64,000 bases of DNA from Acidimicrobiia bacterium (lineage in GTDB: Bacteria; Actinomycetota; Acidimicrobiia; IMCC26256; JAOSJM01), in the NCBI GenBank assembly GCA_027494165.1, contig JAOSJM010000001.1:1744001-1808000 (forward strand), given 5' to 3'. This document shows positions 1 through 8,736 of this stretch, one piece after another. Position 1 is the stretch's first letter, and each line of letters opens with the position of its first letter. The notes beneath the pieces are model-generated. The model ran no database searches. It saw nothing but the letters and a program-made list of their open reading frames with translations, and was not told the origin of the DNA. A program made the translations under genes and the position numbers.

Positions 1-96
1 GCCGTGTCCGTCGCTGCATCCGTCGCTGCATCCGTCGCTGCATCAGACGCTGCATCAGACGCTGCATCAGACGCCGTATCGGTCGCTGCATCAGTC
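1..96. repeat. 12-bp tandem repeat, eight copies
   Basis: Eight consecutive 12-base units fill positions 1-96 with a consensus near GCTGCATCNGWC; copies 4-6 are identical (GCTGCATCAGAC). The period is a multiple of three and both strands stay open. On the plus strand the frame from base 1 reads as Ala/Ser/Asp/Val four-residue repeats to a stop at 118-120. On the minus strand an ATG at 101 gives Asp-Ala-Ala-Ser/Thr repeats running off the window. The codons (GCT, GCA, TCA, GAT) are unlike the GC-ending codons of neighbouring genes, so I do not call a gene. It could be the repetitive tail of a plus-strand gene cut by the window edge. Confidence 0.85.
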
Positions 97-157
97 GGCA
101 TTGATATACATCATGGTTGATCCGCGGCCCCGGGGGCAAGCGCGGCTCGGGTCGTCG

Positions 158-180
158 GGTCGGGTGCGGGGGGCCCGACC
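158..180. terminator. Hairpin after the NYN gene, possible bidirectional terminator
   Basis: A perfect 7-bp stem (GGTCGGG at 158-164 pairing with CCCGACC at 174-180) with a 9-base G-rich loop. It starts three bases beyond the stop of the minus-strand gene ending at 183 and downstream of the plus-strand open frame stopping at 120. There is no T-tract, which is common in very GC-rich actinobacteria. Confidence 0.4.
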
Positions 181-182
181 GA

Positions 183-1628
183 TCAGCGGAGGACGGCCAG
201 GAGCGTGTCGGCCGACACCGCGAGGGCGCCCTCGCCCTCGGCGTGCTCCCGGACCCAGCGGTCGGAGGACACGACCACCGCCGGGACGTGCGGCGGCAGG
301 CCCGCGACCTCCCGTACGACGACGGCGTCGGCCTCCTCGCCCGGCGCCGAGAACACGACCCGCACACCGGGCCGGCGGGGGCCGCACGCCTTCCACGTCG
401 GCTCCGTCGAACACGAGCGTCGTCTCGCACCGGGTCCGCAGGTGGAGCTCGGCCAAGGCCGCGAGGAGGCGCTCGCGCTGCTCCGCCGGGCTCGCCGCCT
501 CCCAGGCCCGCATCGACACGTTGTAGCCGTCGACGACGAGGACCACGTGCCGAGCGCGCAGCGCCCCCTCGAGCCCTTCCGGGGAGTCGCCGACCAGCCC
601 GGGGGCACGGGCACCGGGGCCCGGCGGCGCACCTTCGCGGCCGGTGGCCCCCCACCCGGGCCGGCGTCTCCCGACCTCCCGGCCCCGCCGGCCTCCGGAC
701 GCGGCGACTCGCCCCGGGCCGCCACGAGCGAGCGGGCTCGCTCGGCCACCCCGCCGAGCCCGTCCGCGAGCCGCCGGGCCAGCTCCGCCGCGTCGGTGAG
801 GGCCTGGAGGTCACGGTGGCGCAGGCCGCTCCCGGGCGCCACGGCCCGCGCCAGCGCCTCGGCCTTGTCGGCCAGCTCCCGCTCGGTGTCGGCCAGCCGC
901 TGGCGGGTCTCGCGCAGCTCGGCCTCGACCGCTCGCACCCGCTCGGCCTCGCGCCGGGACCGGGCCTCGGCCCGCTCGGTCGCCGCCCGGGCCTGCCCGA
1001 GCTGCCGGTCGGCCTCCTCGGCGTGGCGGCGGGCCGCGTCGGCCGCCCGGGCCGCCTGCTCCTCCCGCTCCCGGCGCGACCGCCGCTCCTGGCGGAGATC
1101 GTCCTCGAGCCGCCCGACCTCGGCCGCGGCATCGCTCGCCGCGTCCTCGGCCCTCCGGCGCGCCTCGTCGAGGGAGGCGAGCCGGGTGCGCAGCGCCTTG
1201 GCGTCGTCGCGCTCCTCCTCGCGCTGGCGGGTCCGCTCGGATTCCGCCCACATCACGCCGAGGCCGAAGGCCCACCCCTCGGGCCTCCCCGCCACGAGCG
1301 CGGAGGCGAGCAGGGGGAGGTCGTCGCGCCGGGCCGACTCCCGGGCCGCGGTGAGGGCCACGCCGGGGCTCCACCCCTCGAGCGCGGCCCGGACCTCGGG
1401 CCGCTCGAGGAACCGCTCGAGGACGCGGCTGCGAAAGACGTCCTCGGTCTCGAGGGCGCTCCGGAGCTGATGGCGGGCGGTGCCGCTGACCATTCCCCGC
1501 TTGCCGAACGAGGCGAGGTTCCGGAGCGGGGCCGGGACCTCGGCCGGCTCGAGCCCGCGCAGCACCTCGCCGGCGGTGTCCAGGAGGGGTACGAGCAGCG
1601 ACTCGGGCAGCGGGGGGACCTCGGTCAC
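183..1628 (-). CDS. Coiled-coil plus NYN/YacP-like PIN-fold protein (two compensating frameshifts)
   Basis: The C-terminal third has features of the NYN (YacP-like, PIN-fold) putative RNA nuclease family: a VVDGYNVSM strand, LVFDGAD, GEEADAVV and VVVSSDRWVREH, giving the conserved acidic residues. The middle (about residues 120-290) is an Arg/Glu/Ala-rich coiled coil. The reading frame breaks twice, near 595 (one base missing in a CCCCCGGG context) and near 381 (one base extra in a G5 run); correcting both restores one protein of 481 residues. I chose the GTG at 1628 because GAGGAACG lies just upstream and divergent yjbQ starts at 1736; an ATG at 1745 would overlap that gene. Family is fairly sure, exact role unknown. 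Confidence 0.75.
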   Translation of the reverse strand: MTEVPPLPESLLVPLLDTAGEVLRGLEPAEVPAPLRNLASFGKRGMVSGTARHQLRSALETEDVFRSRVLERFLERPEVRAALEGWSPGVALTAARESARRDDLPLLASALVAGRPEGWAFGLGVMWAESERTRQREEERDDAKALRTRLASLDEARRRAEDAASDAAAEVGRLEDDLRQERRSRREREEQAARAADAARRHAEEADRQLGQARAATERAEARSRREAERVRAVEAELRETRQRLADTERELADKAEALARAVAPGSGLRHRDLQALTDAAELARRLADGLGGVAERARSLVAARGESPRPEAGGAGRSGDAGPGGGPPAAKVRRRAPVPVPPGWSATPRKGSRGRCALGTWSSSSTATTCRCGPGRRRARRSSASASSRPWPSSTCGPGARRRSCSTEPTWKACGPRRPGVRVVFSAPGEEADAVVVREVAGLPPHVPAVVVSSDRWVREHAEGEGALAVSADTLLAVLR

Positions 1629-1735
1629 GCCGCCGCGTTCCTCACCCCGGCTCCCGAGGTGCCACTCGACGCCGCGGCCCCTAGACTGGCCGGCCGGGCC
1701 GCCGACGCCGAGAGGGGCGGCCCGGAAGGGGCCCC

Positions 1736-2155
1736 ATGCAGGCACGCTTCGAAGAGCTGACGCTCGACACGCGCGGCGACGGCGACGTCATCGACGTCAC
1801 GTCGTACGCGCAGAAGGCCATCGACAACGCCGGCCTCTCGGAGGGTCTCTGCACCGTCTTCGTCGCCCACTCCACCTGCGGGATGACGACGATCGAGTTC
1901 GAGCCCGGCTGCAACGCCGACCTCAACCACGTCCTCGAGGCGATCGCGCCCGAGGAGGGTCCCTGGGAGCACAACGAGCGCAACGCCGACACCAACGGGC
2001 ACAGCCACGTGCGGGCCGCCCTCATCGGGCCGTCGGTCACCGTGCCCTTCCGCCAGGGCGAGCTCCTCGTCGGCACCTGGCAGAAGGTCGTCTGCATCGA
2101 CTTCGACGACCGGCCCAGGACCCGCCGGCTCGTCGTCCAGCTCCTCGGCGTCTGA
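1736..2155 (+). CDS. YjbQ/UPF0047 family protein
   Basis: A 139-residue protein matching the whole YjbQ (UPF0047, secondary thiamine-phosphate synthase-like) family. Visible family blocks are HSTCGMTTIEFEPGCNADL in the first half and GELLVGTWQKVVCIDFDDRP near the end, containing the conserved His, Thr and Gln residues of the trimeric fold. The physiological reaction of these proteins is not settled; thiamine-phosphate synthase activity is reported for some. GGAAGGGG lies about 6 bases before the ATG, and a TAGACT -10-like box lies about 50 bases further up, so this gene probably has a short leader. It is divergent from the NYN gene. Confidence 0.88.
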   Translation: MQARFEELTLDTRGDGDVIDVTSYAQKAIDNAGLSEGLCTVFVAHSTCGMTTIEFEPGCNADLNHVLEAIAPEEGPWEHNERNADTNGHSHVRAALIGPSVTVPFRQGELLVGTWQKVVCIDFDDRPRTRRLVVQLLGV

Positions 2156-2163
2156 GCTCCGCC

Positions 2164-2415
2164 TCACGAACCGCCCTCGGCGGTGTTCGCGACGGGCTCG
2201 CCCCCGGCCGGCGCGACGTCCTCGATCTCCTCGATCGCCGACCCGGCGGCTCCGCACCAGCGGCAGCTCACCTCCTCGACCCGTTCTTCGAGGACCTCCT
2301 CCTCTTCGACGGTGAGCTCGCCGCCCAGGCTGTAGTGGTGGAACGCGCGGGTGCGACGGGTGGCCACGACGTCGAAGCGGGTGCGGTTCCCGCAGGCCGA
2401 GCAGCGGTACGGCAT
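2164..2415 (-). CDS. Small zinc-ribbon protein
   Basis: An 83-residue protein starting MPYRCSACGNRTRFDVV. It has two Cys pairs (CSAC near residues 5-8 and CRWC near 55-58) that would form a zinc ribbon, separated by an acidic stretch rich in Glu. The tail is short and disordered. The start at 2415 is supported by a TACACT -10 box on the minus strand (2422-2427) that ends 6 bases before the ATG, which implies a leaderless transcript; the frame is open further upstream but would cross the divergent promoter. Function unknown. Confidence 0.7.
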   Translation of the reverse strand: MPYRCSACGNRTRFDVVATRRTRAFHHYSLGGELTVEEEEVLEERVEEVSCRWCGAAGSAIEEIEDVAPAGGEPVANTAEGGS

Positions 2416-2421
2416 GGGCGC

Positions 2422-2480
2422 AGTGTACCGGCGGCCCCGATCGGGGGATCCACGCCGAACGAACAGGCGTTCGCTACAGT
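2422..2480. promoter_or_regulatory. Divergent pair of leaderless -10 elements
   Basis: Two -10 hexamers drive divergent genes. TACACT on the minus strand occupies 2422-2427, six bases before the ATG at 2415. TACAGT on the plus strand occupies 2475-2480, six bases before the ATG at 2487. The spacing places transcription starts on or next to the start codons. No clear -35 elements are visible. Confidence 0.6.
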
Positions 2481-2486
2481 CCGGCG

Positions 2487-4155
2487 ATGCTCGAGGTGCA
2501 GCGGTCGCTCGACGACCTGGGGACACCGCTGGCGGACGCGACCTTCGTCGTCGTCGACCTCGAGACCACGGGCACGTCCCCGCGCCAGAGCGCGATCACC
2601 GAGATCGGCGCGGTGAGGTTCCGGGGTGGCGAGCTCCTCGGCACCTTCCGGACCCTCGTGAACCCCGGCGTGCCGATCCCCCCGATGATCACCGTCCTCA
2701 CGGGCATCACCGAGGCGATGGTCCGCCCCGCCCCGTCGATCGAGGCCGTGCTCCCGAGCCTGCTCGAGTTCCTCGACGTCCGCCCGGGCGGACCGGCACC
2801 GGCGTGCGTGCTCGTCGGCCACAACGTGCGCTTCGACGCCGCCTTCCTCGACGCCGCCCTCGAGGCCCACGGGTACGGCCGGCTGCCCCATCGTCGCGTC
2901 GACACGCTGGCGCTGGCCCGCCGCCTCCTGCGCGACGAGGTGCCGAACCTCCGGCTGGCGACGCTCGGCGACCAGCTGCGCACGCCGCACCGGCCGTCGC
3001 ACCGCGCGCTCGACGACGCCCTGGCCACCGCCGACGTGCTCCACGCGCTGCTCGAGCGGGCGGGGACCCTCGGCGTCCTGGGGCTCGACGACCTCCTGGA
3101 GCTCCCCACGATCCGGGCCCACCCGGCGGCGGCCAAGCTCTCCCTCACCGCCGGCCTGCCCCGCAAGCCCGGTGTCTACCTGTTCCGCGACGCCGGAGGC
3201 CGGGTCCTCTACGTGGGCAAGGCCACCAACCTCCGGGCCCGGGTCCGCTCCTACTTCTCCTCCGACGACCGCCGCAAGGTCCCCCAGCTCCTCCGGGAGA
3301 CCGCCACCATCGACCACCTCGTCTCCGCCACTCCGCTCGAGGCCGAGGTCCGCGAGCTCCGCCTCATCCAGCGCCACGAGCCGCGCTTCAACCGGAGGGC
3401 CAAGGCCTGGCGCTCGTACGCGTACCTCAAGCTCACCCTGGCCGAGCGCTTCCCCCGCCTCGCCACCGTGCGCACGGTCCGCGACGACGGCGGGCTCTAC
3501 CTCGGCCCGCTCCCCTCCGCCGGGGCGGCCCGCGCCGTGCAGGAGGCGATCGAGTCGGCGGCTCCCCTCCGCCGCTGCACCCGGCGCCTCGGGAGGCGGC
3601 TGCCGACCGCGTGCGACGCTCCCTGCCTGCCCGCGCAGCTCGGCGTGGCCGCCTGCCCGTGCAGCGGCGACACGGGCGAAGAGGAGTACGCGTCGGTGGT
3701 GGCCCCCGTGGCCGCGGCGCTGCGCGGCGACCCGCGGCCGCTCCTCGAGCCCCTCGAGCGCCGCATGCACGCCCTCGCGGGCGACGAACGGTTCGAGGAG
3801 GCGGCCGCCACGCGCGACCGCCTGTCGGCCCTGGTCCGGACGCTCACGCGCCAGCGCATCCTCGAGCAGGTCGTGACCGCGGGCCGGATCGTGGCCCGAG
3901 GCCCCGAGGGGACGATCGAGATCGTCGGCGGCCGTCTGCGCCTCGACGGCGAGGAGATGGCGCCCCTGGAACCCGGTCGGCCGGTCCCCCGCGAGGCGGT
4001 CGACGAGGTCCTGGCCCTGGGCCGGTGGCTGGAGCGGGCGGGGCGGGCCGGGCGGGTCCACCTCGACGCGGTGGCGGGCCGCCTGGCGTCGCCGCTGCCG
4101 CGCCTCCCCCGCCTACGACCCGTCGCCCTCGGCCGGGCTCCGCCCCGGTCGCTGA
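2487..4155 (+). CDS. DEDDh 3'-5' exonuclease fused to UvrC-type GIY-YIG nuclease
   Basis: Residues 1-200 are a DnaQ-like DEDDh exonuclease: VVDLETTG gives the D-x-E pair (D24, E26), HNVRFDAAFLD the second Asp, and HRALDDA the final His-Asp. A UvrC N-terminal half follows: GVYLFRD...LYVGKATNLRARVRSYF is the GIY-YIG core (about residues 230-260), and ERRMHALAGDERFEEAAATR is a UVR motif near 425-445. The UvrC C-terminal half is absent. This two-domain layout is known in actinobacteria (mycobacterial homologues) and implies a DNA repair role. Homology ends near 4105. Removing one C from the C5 run there gives a stop at 4153-4155, while the uncorrected frame runs antisense over the next gene to 4553, which I do not believe. 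Confidence 0.85.
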
Positions 4156-4716
4156 TCCGCGCCGGGCCGGCGGCGCACGGCGGCCCGGCGGGCCTGCAGC
4201 GCCCGCCCGCCCTCCACGAGCAGGTGCACGAGCGACGCGGTGATCAACGCCCAGAAGACGACCACGAGCACGAGCAGCAGGTACCGGCGCAGGCCGCTGC
4301 CGCTCAGGAGGTCGAGCAGGTCGGAGCCGGTGAGGTACCCGAGCCTGCGGGCCGGGACCACGACGACGAGCAGCCCGACCGGCACCGCCACGAACCAGGC
4401 GAGGAGCGTCCCCAGCTTCCCTGCCCACGTCCGGCGCGGGGCCGGCGCGGGCGCCGGCTCCCGGCGCGCCGGGGCGGGGCCGGGTATGACCGTGGTGGCC
4501 GGCCCGGCCGGGGGAGGTCCGCGCCCGGCGACGTCGGAGCGGCCCCGGCGTAGGGGCGGCCGGGTGCCGGGGGGTGAGCACGGACTCCCGGGCCCGGAAC
4601 TGGGCCGGGACCTTCAGCACCTGCCCGCAGCTCCGGCAGGTGAACGTCGCCACGTCGGGAAGCGAGTCGAGCCGGTGCTTGGTGCGGCACGCGGGGCACT
4701 GGAGGGCGGTGGCCAC
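4113..4716 (-). CDS. Zinc-ribbon membrane protein (one frameshift)
   Basis: The N-terminus has a four-Cys zinc ribbon (CPAC and CRSC, about residues 8-28), followed by a Pro/Ala/Arg-rich linker and two transmembrane helices (WFVAVPVGLLVVVV and YLLLVLVVVFWALITASLV), then a short basic tail. The frame breaks near 4571 in a C6 run; deleting one C joins the ribbon to the membrane part as a 200-residue protein with a net in-frame length. The GTG at 4716 lies two bases after the trpD stop, so the genes are probably cotranscribed. Function unknown; the ribbon-plus-membrane layout suggests an accessory or regulatory membrane protein. Confidence 0.65.
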
Positions 4717-4718
4717 CG

Positions 4719-5774
4719 TCAGGCCTCTCCGGCGTCCCGCGCGGCGCAGCTGACCCGGACCAGGGCTTCGAGCGCGGCGGTCGCCCGCCCGTCTGCGATC
4801 GACTCCTCGGCGAGCCGCACCCCCGCGGCCAGGTCGGGGGCGAGGCCGGCCACGACCAGCGCGCCCGCGGCGTTCAGGACGACGATGTCGTGGCACGGGC
4901 CCGGCTCCCCGCCGAGCACCGAGCGCACGGTCCGGGCGTTCGTGGTCGCGTCGCCGCCGAGCAGGTCCTCACGACGGGCCCGCGCGAGCCCGACGTCGGT
5001 CGGGTCGATCGTGTAGCGGTCGATGCGACCGTCCACGAGCTCCCGCACGGTCGACGTCGTGGTGGTGGTGAGCTCGTCGAGCCCGTCGTGGCCGTAGAAG
5101 ACCATGGCGCGCTCGGCGCCCAGCTCGGCGAGGGTCTCGACCACCCGCTGGGCCATCGCCGGGTCGGAGACCCCGACGACCTGGCGCCGGACCCCGGCGG
5201 GGTTGGCGAGCGGGCCCAGGAAGTTGAACGTGGTGGGGACGCCCAGCTCCCGGCGGGCGGGCCCCGCGAAGCGCAGGGCCGGGTGGAAGCGTGGCGCGAA
5301 GCAGAAGCCGATGCCCGCCTCGGCGATGCAGCGGGCCACGCCGGCCGGTCCGAGATCGATCGCGACCCCCAGCGCCTCGAGGACGTCGGCCGAGCCGGCT
5401 TGCGACGAGGCGGCCCGATTGCCGTGCTTGGCGACGCGGGCCCCGGCTCCTGCGGCGACCAGCGCGGCGGCGGTGGAGACGTTGAGGGTCCCGGCCCGGT
5501 CGCCGCCCGTCCCGCAGGTGTCGACGAGCGGGCCGTCACCGGGCACCTCGACCCGCTCGGCGAAGCGGAGCATGGTGCGGACCATGGCGGCCAGCTCGGT
5601 GGGGGTCTCGCCTTTGGCTCGCAGGGCGACGGCGAACCCGGCCACCTGGGCGTCGGTGGCCTGGCCGGCGAGGATCGCGCCGAGGGCCGCCTCGACCGCC
5701 TGGGGCTCGAGGTCCTCCCGGCGGACCAGTCGCCCGATCACGTCGGGCCAGGGGCTCGTCCCGGTCCCGGTCAT
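4719..5774 (-). CDS. trpD: Anthranilate phosphoribosyltransferase
   Basis: A 351-residue protein with the diagnostic TrpD blocks: DTCGTGGDRAGTLNVST (PRPP/pyrophosphate site), KHGNRAASSQAGSADVLEALG and GPLANPAG. It transfers phosphoribose from PRPP to anthranilate in tryptophan synthesis. The ATG at 5774 is preceded by GGATGGGCGG. It lies 14 bp after the acyl-CoA dehydrogenase stop on the same strand, so the two may share a transcript. No other trp genes are in the window. The open frame extends upstream, but that part is antisense-free overlap with the dehydrogenase and is not translated. Confidence 0.95.
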   Translation of the reverse strand: MTGTGTSPWPDVIGRLVRREDLEPQAVEAALGAILAGQATDAQVAGFAVALRAKGETPTELAAMVRTMLRFAERVEVPGDGPLVDTCGTGGDRAGTLNVSTAAALVAAGAGARVAKHGNRAASSQAGSADVLEALGVAIDLGPAGVARCIAEAGIGFCFAPRFHPALRFAGPARRELGVPTTFNFLGPLANPAGVRRQVVGVSDPAMAQRVVETLAELGAERAMVFYGHDGLDELTTTTTSTVRELVDGRIDRYTIDPTDVGLARARREDLLGGDATTNARTVRSVLGGEPGPCHDIVVLNAAGALVVAGLAPDLAAGVRLAEESIADGRATAALEALVRVSCAARDAGEA

Positions 5775-5788
5775 CGTCCGCCCATCCG

Positions 5789-6955
5789 TCAGTCCCACCA
5801 GAGGTCGTGGTCGACGACGCCCCGCCCGATGAGCCCGAGCTGCACCTGGCTGGTGCCCTCGACGATCGTGAGCTGGCGGGCGTCCCGGTAGTGGAGCTCC
5901 AGGGGATGGTCCTTGGTGTAGCCGGCCGCGCCCAGCATCTGGAGCGCCTCCCCCGAGGCCTTCACCGCCAGCTCGGTGGCGTAGTACTTGGCCATCGAGA
6001 GGAACGGCACCCACTCCTTGGTGAACCGCCCCTCGTCGGCCAGGATCGCCGCCCGGTAGGTGAGGAGGCGGGCGGCCTCGATCTCCGTGGCGAGCTCGGC
6101 GACCTTCCAGCGCATCCCCTGGAAGTCGGCGACGGTGCGCCCGAACGCCGGCCGGTCCTTCATCCACTCGACCGCGTACATGAGCGCGCCCTGGGCCAGG
6201 CCGATCCCCCGGGCGGCGACGATGGGCCGCATGGCGTTGAGGCCGAGCATGGCGAGCCGGAAGCCACCGATCTCGCCGACGACGTTCTCGGCCGGGACCC
6301 GGACCCCGTCGAGGACGAGCTCGCCGGTGTCGACGCCGCGCACGCCCATCTTGGCGTCGATGCGCCCGACCTCGACGCCGGGCCGGTCGCGCTCCACCAC
6401 GAAGCAGGAGATGGAGCCGTGGTCGCGCGAGTCGGCCGGCCCGGTCTTGGCGAAGACGCAGTACCAGTCGGCCTGGCGGACCCCCGACATCCAGCACTTC
6501 GTGCCGCTGAGGATCCAGTCGGAGCCGTCGGGCCGGGCGACGGTCCGCATGCCGACGACGTCGCTGCCGGCCTGCGGTTCGGAGAGGCCGAACGCCGCCC
6601 GCTGCTCGCCGGTGGCGATCGGGCGCACGTAGCGCTCCTGCTGCTCGCGGGATCCGGCGATGAGGATCGGGCCGGCCGGGAGCCGGGTGAGCAGCAGCAT
6701 GAGCGCCGCGGCGTTCGAGTACTTGGCGACCTCCTCGATCGCCACCGTGAGCCCCAGGATCCCCGCCCCCGAGCCGCCGAGATCCTCGGGCACGCACAGG
6801 CTGGTCAGCCCCGCCTCCACGAACAGGTCGAAGAGGTCCTGGGGGTACTCACCGGTCTCGTCGATCTCGCGGGCCCGGGGGGCGACCCGCTCGCGGGCCA
6901 GCCGGCGCACGCTGGCCTGCAACTCCAGCATCTCGGGGGGCAGCTCGAAGTGCAT
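5789..6955 (-). CDS. Acyl-CoA dehydrogenase
   Basis: A 388-residue FAD-dependent acyl-CoA dehydrogenase of normal length. Visible motifs are FGLSEPQAGSDV (FAD/substrate region), SGTKCWMSG, KDRPAFGRTVADFQGMRWK and the C-terminal VEGTSQVQ block whose Glu is the usual catalytic base. It should catalyse alpha,beta-dehydrogenation of an acyl-CoA; the chain specificity cannot be read. The start is firm: TAGGCT on the minus strand (6962-6967) ends six bases before the ATG, indicating a leaderless mRNA. trpD follows 14 bp downstream. Confidence 0.95.
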   Translation of the reverse strand: MHFELPPEMLELQASVRRLARERVAPRAREIDETGEYPQDLFDLFVEAGLTSLCVPEDLGGSGAGILGLTVAIEEVAKYSNAAALMLLLTRLPAGPILIAGSREQQERYVRPIATGEQRAAFGLSEPQAGSDVVGMRTVARPDGSDWILSGTKCWMSGVRQADWYCVFAKTGPADSRDHGSISCFVVERDRPGVEVGRIDAKMGVRGVDTGELVLDGVRVPAENVVGEIGGFRLAMLGLNAMRPIVAARGIGLAQGALMYAVEWMKDRPAFGRTVADFQGMRWKVAELATEIEAARLLTYRAAILADEGRFTKEWVPFLSMAKYYATELAVKASGEALQMLGAAGYTKDHPLELHYRDARQLTIVEGTSQVQLGLIGRGVVDHDLWWD

Positions 6956-7023
6956 GGCGGCAGCCTACCGGCCGACTCCCGACGACCCGGCCCGGGCCCC
7001 GGCCGGGAGCGAGCGTTCGATCG

Positions 7024-8304
7024 TCACCCGACCAGGCTTCGGCACCGCGCTGCGCGGTCGGCCACTGCGTCGACGAGCCGCGCCGGGAGCCGGCTACCGA
7101 GCCCTCCGAGCCCTGCGTCCCCCACCGCCTGCGAGAACGCGTCCGGCGTGCGCTCCGCGAGCGCTCGGACGCGCTCGATCACGGCGTCCGCGTCCAGAGC
7201 GAGCGAACCGGCGAGACGACACCAGTGTCGACCGGCGATGATGCCCAGCTGGTACTCGCCGCCGACCCGCATCGCCAGGTGGAGCTTCGGCACGTACAGG
7301 TCCGGGTACGCCAGCGCGGAGGCGACGTCGTAGAGCGGAGCGAGTCGGACCTGATCGCCGCTCAACAGCAGCGAGTAGTTCTTGGCGTGCGCGTCGGTGC
7401 CGGCGATGATCCAGTTCCAGGCCAGGGCGTCGACGAAGCGCCACACGGCGTCCTCGGCCACGCTCGCCGGCATCACCGTGCGGAACAGCTCCACCAGGCG
7501 CTCGGCGGACGGGCCACCGGTCGATTCGTACTTGTCGGCCGGGAACACCCCGAGCGCCTGGCACGCGTCCTCCTGGTGGACGCGCATGACCTCGCCGCCG
7601 GCTCGACGACGGTCGTACCGTTCGACGACGATCGCGCTCTGGTCCTCGAAGCGCGCGACGCTCGTACGCGCGACGAGCAGGCCCGCCGCGTGGGCAGCGC
7701 GCAGGCACAGATGCTCGTTGAGATCGTGCTCGTCCAGCCCGGCGATCGCCGGCTTCAGGATGTGCGTCGTTGGAGTAGCGCCGCGCGGGTCGCCCCAACG
7801 GCCGTCCTCGAAGTGGAGCGCGGTCTTCGCCTGGTTTCCTGCGAGGCTCCACTGCCCGGTGAAGTCAGGGCCGAGCCAGCTCGCCCGGTCGGTGCGCAGG
7901 CTCCGGAGCCGGGCGGCGACCTCCGCATCCGTGAGCCATTCGACTCCGCCCGGACGTGCCAGGACGTCGTCGACACGCTCAGGGGCGCAGAACTGCACTG
8001 CGCCAGCGCAGTCCTCACCGATCGGTGCGGCGAGCAGGTCGAACACCGCACGACCGCGGACCCCGAATTGCCGCGCCCACCGGTCGATCACGTCGTCGTC
8101 GTCCGGCAAGAGGCCGCGCAGCCACGGTTCCACCACGGCGTCGGTGTGGGCGCGCACCGTGAGGGGCATCGCGACCGACAACGGCGTCGCGGCCGGGTCC
8201 GTGCGGTACTCGTCGCGGTACTCGAAGCGCACGCCGGACCGGGTGCGGGTGAGCGTGCCGGCGACTTCGCCGTGCATCGCGACGACGAGCGAGGTCGCCC
8301 TCAC
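7024..8304 (-). CDS. hipA: HipA-family serine/threonine kinase toxin
   Basis: A 426-residue HipA-like protein. The N-terminal subdomain carries GEVAGTLTRTRSGVRFEY and AMPLT, the middle GNQAKTALH and HILKP, and the C-terminal kinase core shows GTDAHAKNYSLLL (catalytic Asp and metal-binding Asn) and LAPLYDVASA (second Asp). HipA toxins phosphorylate translation targets such as glutamyl-tRNA synthetase in E. coli. The GTG at 8304 overlaps the hipB stop by four bases (GTGA), so the toxin is translationally coupled to the antitoxin. All kinase signatures are present, so it is likely active. Confidence 0.92.
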   Translation of the reverse strand: MRATSLVVAMHGEVAGTLTRTRSGVRFEYRDEYRTDPAATPLSVAMPLTVRAHTDAVVEPWLRGLLPDDDDVIDRWARQFGVRGRAVFDLLAAPIGEDCAGAVQFCAPERVDDVLARPGGVEWLTDAEVAARLRSLRTDRASWLGPDFTGQWSLAGNQAKTALHFEDGRWGDPRGATPTTHILKPAIAGLDEHDLNEHLCLRAAHAAGLLVARTSVARFEDQSAIVVERYDRRRAGGEVMRVHQEDACQALGVFPADKYESTGGPSAERLVELFRTVMPASVAEDAVWRFVDALAWNWIIAGTDAHAKNYSLLLSGDQVRLAPLYDVASALAYPDLYVPKLHLAMRVGGEYQLGIIAGRHWCRLAGSLALDADAVIERVRALAERTPDAFSQAVGDAGLGGLGSRLPARLVDAVADRAARCRSLVG

Positions 8305-8582
8305 GACCGGTACCGCTCCAGGTGCGCATCCAGGTCGAGTGACGTCGCCGGCCCGGCCTTCCCGGTTCCGGCGGGCACCGCTCGAAGGTCGATGCCCAGG
8401 GCGTCGAGGACGCGGAGGATCCGGCCCACCTCGGCGCTCGGCTTCTTCGCCGCCTCCACCCCGATGAGCCACGATCGCGACACGTGCGCCCGATCGGCGA
8501 GCTCGGCCTGGGTCCACCCGTTCTCGAGGCGGCGACCGCGGATCGCAGCCGCGAGGTCTCCGATCGTCCGGATCGTGTGCAC
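8301..8582 (-). CDS. hipB: HipB-family XRE antitoxin
   Basis: A 93-residue protein whose core is an XRE helix-turn-helix (GWTQAELADRAHVSRSWLIGVE, roughly residues 22-43), followed by a short tail ending LDAHLERYRS. HipB proteins bind and neutralise HipA and repress the operon. I chose the GTG at 8582 because a G7 run on the minus strand sits five bases before it; an upstream ATG at 8624 lies inside the promoter palindrome. It is first in a two-gene operon and overlaps hipA by four bases. Confidence 0.88.
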   Translation of the reverse strand: MHTIRTIGDLAAAIRGRRLENGWTQAELADRAHVSRSWLIGVEAAKKPSAEVGRILRVLDALGIDLRAVPAGTGKAGPATSLDLDAHLERYRS

Positions 8583-8599
8583 GCTGGCCCCCCCTGATG

Positions 8600-8643
8600 T
8601 TGTCGTCCCGCGACATTGTAACAATGTTTTTGAACGACGACAA
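8600..8643 (-). promoter_or_regulatory. hipBA promoter with nested inverted-repeat operator
   Basis: On the minus strand a TTGTCG -35 box (8638-8643) and a TACAAT -10 box (8615-8620) are separated by 17 bases, the best sigma-70-type promoter in the window. Two nested inverted repeats cover it: TTGTCGTC (8600-8607) with GACGACAA (8636-8643), and the near-perfect palindrome ACATTGT-A-ACAATGT (8613-8627) centred on the -10 box. The arrangement fits autorepression by HipB. The patch is also AT-rich for this genome. Confidence 0.75.
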
Positions 8644-8736
8644 TGGTGGAATGTCGCTGTACGGCGACGCTGCCGCGACGCCCAGCGATGCCCGGCACGC
8701 CGGGGGACGGTCGCGGTCGGGGGTACCCGGAGTCGC

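Noticed and set aside
1-120. Partial coding sequence in the tandem repeat
   Set aside because: Codon use is atypical and both strands are open, so neither direction can be preferred.
117-1760. Long plus-strand frame opposite the NYN gene
   Set aside because: It is an Arg/Pro/Gly-rich shadow of a GC-rich minus-strand gene with recognisable motifs.
4719-6797. A 692-residue frame joining trpD to upstream sequence
   Set aside because: The upstream half is out of frame with the conserved acyl-CoA dehydrogenase on the same strand; TrpD homology starts at 5774.
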